A stretch of DNA of 7,569 bases. It comes from CAJYAN01 sp046484825 (GTDB taxonomy: Bacteria > Pseudomonadota > Gammaproteobacteria > UBA6429 > Thiohalophilaceae). This document shows positions 6,254-7,569 of the stretch, piece by piece (within the stretch, counting starts at the first letter, position 1; every line of letters begins with the position of its first letter). The stretch covers positions 1 through 7,569 of the forward strand of contig JAWOIE010000202.1 in NCBI GenBank assembly GCA_046484825.1, read 5' to 3'. Below the pieces are notes generated by a model. The model was not told where the DNA came from. It ran no database searches and was given only the letters and a program-made list of their open reading frames with translations. Both the position numbers and the translations under genes were made by a program.

Positions 6254-7021
6254 ATGGCATCGGATATCGTTTTAAACATCGCCTATGTGGACAAGAGCTT
6301 CAGCGGGCTGCATGCCCTGAAAGATGTCAATCTGCAGGTGGAGAAAGGCAAGACCCACGCCATTATCGGCCCCAACGGTGCCGGCAAGTCCACGCTGTTG
6401 AATGTCTGTATCGGTCGGCTGGTACCGGATCGCGGTACCGTAACATTCAATGGTGAAGTCATTACCGGCAAATCGGCCCACGAGATCAATCAGGCCGGGG
6501 TGGTACGGGTGTTTCAAACGCCGGAGATATTCCACGATCTGACGGTACTGGAGAACGTGATGATACCCGCGCTGGCCAGACGCGATGGCTCGTTCAAACT
6601 CAATCCGTTTGTGCGCATGGATGCCGAGACCGACATCCTGCACGAGGCCGAGCAGGCGCTTGAGGAGATGAACCTGCTCGAGAAAAAAGACATGCACGCG
6701 GCCACCATGTCGCGCGGTGACAAGCGTCGCCTGGAACTGGCCATGGGCCTGGTACAGCACCCGCAACTGTTTTTGCTGGATGAGCCCACAGCCGGCATGT
6801 CGCGTGCCGATACCAATGCGACCATCGCCTCGTTGCAGCATATCAAGGAACGGGGGATGACCAAGGTGATCATCGAGCACGACATGCAGGTGGTGTTTTC
6901 CCTGGCAGACAAGATTTCGGTACTGGCGCAGGGTCAGATTATCGCCGAAGGCACGCCTGACGAAATTCGCGGCGACCCGAGGGTCCAGGAAGCGTATCTG
7001 GGAGGTACTCATAATGAGTAG
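6254..7021 (+). CDS. HAAT-type ABC transporter ATP-binding protein, LivG-like
   Basis: A 255-residue cytoplasmic ATPase. Walker A is GPNGAGKST (39-47), the Q-loop is at Q88 (FQTP), the ABC signature reads MSRGDKRR (152-159) where LivG proteins usually have LSxG[E/D]Q, Walker B is LFLLDEP (172-178), and the switch histidine is H209 in IEHDM. The C-terminal segment GTPDEIRGDPRVQEAYLG (233-250) is typical of the LivG/UrtD group, which clearly separates it from LivF. GGAGGG (6241-6246) lies 7 bases before the ATG and overlaps the end of the LivM-like gene. It should form a heterodimer with the next protein to power uptake. All catalytic residues are intact; the Lys in place of Gln after the signature is a mild variation. 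Confidence 0.95.
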   Translation: MASDIVLNIAYVDKSFSGLHALKDVNLQVEKGKTHAIIGPNGAGKSTLLNVCIGRLVPDRGTVTFNGEVITGKSAHEINQAGVVRVFQTPEIFHDLTVLENVMIPALARRDGSFKLNPFVRMDAETDILHEAEQALEEMNLLEKKDMHAATMSRGDKRRLELAMGLVQHPQLFLLDEPTAGMSRADTNATIASLQHIKERGMTKVIIEHDMQVVFSLADKISVLAQGQIIAEGTPDEIRGDPRVQEAYLGGTHNE

Positions 7022-7569
7022 TCACGCGGAAAAATATACTGTTCGCGGTACAGGTTCCGATCCGGCCTTTTTCTCCTGCTGGAACCTGCATGCCTATTAC
7101 GGCGAGAGCTATATCGTGCAGGGGGTCAACTTCGATGTGCGCGAAGGCGAGATCGTCGCATTGCTGGGACGTAATGGTGCGGGCAAGACCTCGACGCTGC
7201 GCAGCATCGCGCAAATTGGTTCACCCCAACTGCGCCATGGTGAAGTCTGGCTGGATCACCAGCCGTTGCATACCATGAAGTCCTATCAGGCGGCGCAGGC
7301 CGGCGTTGGCCTGGTACCGGAGGATCGGCGCATCATTCCCGGTTTTACGGTGGAGGAAAATCTCAAGCTGGCGCAGATCGCCAAACCCATTGGCTGGTCT
7401 CTGGAACGTATCTATGATCATTTCCCGCGTCTCGGTGAGCGACGCCATCAGGAAGGTACCACTCTATCCGGTGGTGAACAGCAGATGCTGTCAGTCGCTC
7501 GTGCTCTGGCCCGCGACATCAAGTTGTTACTGCTCGATGAGCCCTACGAAGGGTTGGCGCCGGTCATCG
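7014..7569 (+). CDS. HAAT-type ABC transporter ATP-binding protein, LivF-like (3' end cut by window)
   Basis: The first 185 codons of an ATPase that runs off the right edge without a stop. Walker A is GRNGAGKTS (52-60), the segment VPEDRRIIPGFTVEENL (101-117) carries Glu where most ABC proteins have the Q-loop Gln, as is usual in LivF, the signature is LSGGEQQM (151-158) and Walker B is LLLLDEP (171-177). The start ATG (7014-7016) overlaps the LivG-like stop by 8 bases, with GGAGGT (7001-7006) 7 bases upstream, so translation is coupled. About 20 residues precede the normal start of the domain (LHAYYGESYIVQGV), an N-terminal extension without obvious motif. Expected to pair with the LivG-like protein. 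The H-loop and C-terminus are outside the window. Confidence 0.94.
   Translation, partial: MSSHAEKYTVRGTGSDPAFFSCWNLHAYYGESYIVQGVNFDVREGEIVALLGRNGAGKTSTLRSIAQIGSPQLRHGEVWLDHQPLHTMKSYQAAQAGVGLVPEDRRIIPGFTVEENLKLAQIAKPIGWSLERIYDHFPRLGERRHQEGTTLSGGEQQMLSVARALARDIKLLLLDEPYEGLAPVI

Noticed and set aside
6421..6439. GGTACC...GGTACC repeat pair in the LivG-like gene
   Set aside because: Lies in conserved coding sequence and is explained by Val-Pro and Gly-Thr codons; no sign of a mobile or regulatory element.

Overview
The window looks like a chromosomal segment of a moderately GC-rich gammaproteobacterium. The basis is family resemblance only: a symporter-type sensor operon with a receiver protein, an ScfR-type acyl-CoA regulator, and a Tat-exported binding protein of a branched-chain amino acid (HAAT) class ABC transporter. 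The species cannot be named from the sequence. No RNA genes, insertion sequences, CRISPR arrays or attachment sites were seen.

Left part, minus strand (1-2398). Reading leftwards there are four genes: a 533-residue XRE/IrrE-like/ScfR regulator (797-2398), a stand-alone receiver-domain response regulator (280-672), a 68-residue two-helix membrane protein (84-290), and the first 23 codons of a membrane protein that runs off the left edge (1-70). That last one is most likely the sodium:solute symporter/histidine kinase that goes with such receivers. The receiver and small membrane genes both start at GTG behind strong Shine-Dalgarno sites and overlap by 11 bases. The three small-signalling genes therefore look like one coupled operon.

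Middle (2399-2624). This is an AT-rich divergent control region. It carries a perfect TATAAT -10 box for the regulator on the minus strand, a TTTGC-like imperfect palindrome between that promoter and the regulator start, and a plausible sigma-70 promoter for the transporter on the plus strand.

Right part, plus strand (2625-7569). A complete HAAT-type ABC transporter operon is present except for the end of its last gene: Tat-signal substrate-binding protein, LivH-like permease, LivM-like permease, LivG-like ATPase, LivF-like ATPase (cut by the right edge). The four membrane/ATPase genes are packed with gaps of 3 bases or with an 8-base overlap. The binding-protein gene is separated from them by 125 bases holding a perfect 12-bp hairpin.

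Taken together, the window reads as a carbon-source module. A probable symporter-sensor and receiver, plus an acyl-CoA-responsive regulator, sit divergently to a high-affinity uptake system. The annotation 'branched-chain amino acid transporter' is therefore doubtful. A short-chain carboxylate, amide or other acyl-CoA-yielding substrate is a better working guess, but the substrate is inferred from neighbours and not read from the sequence.
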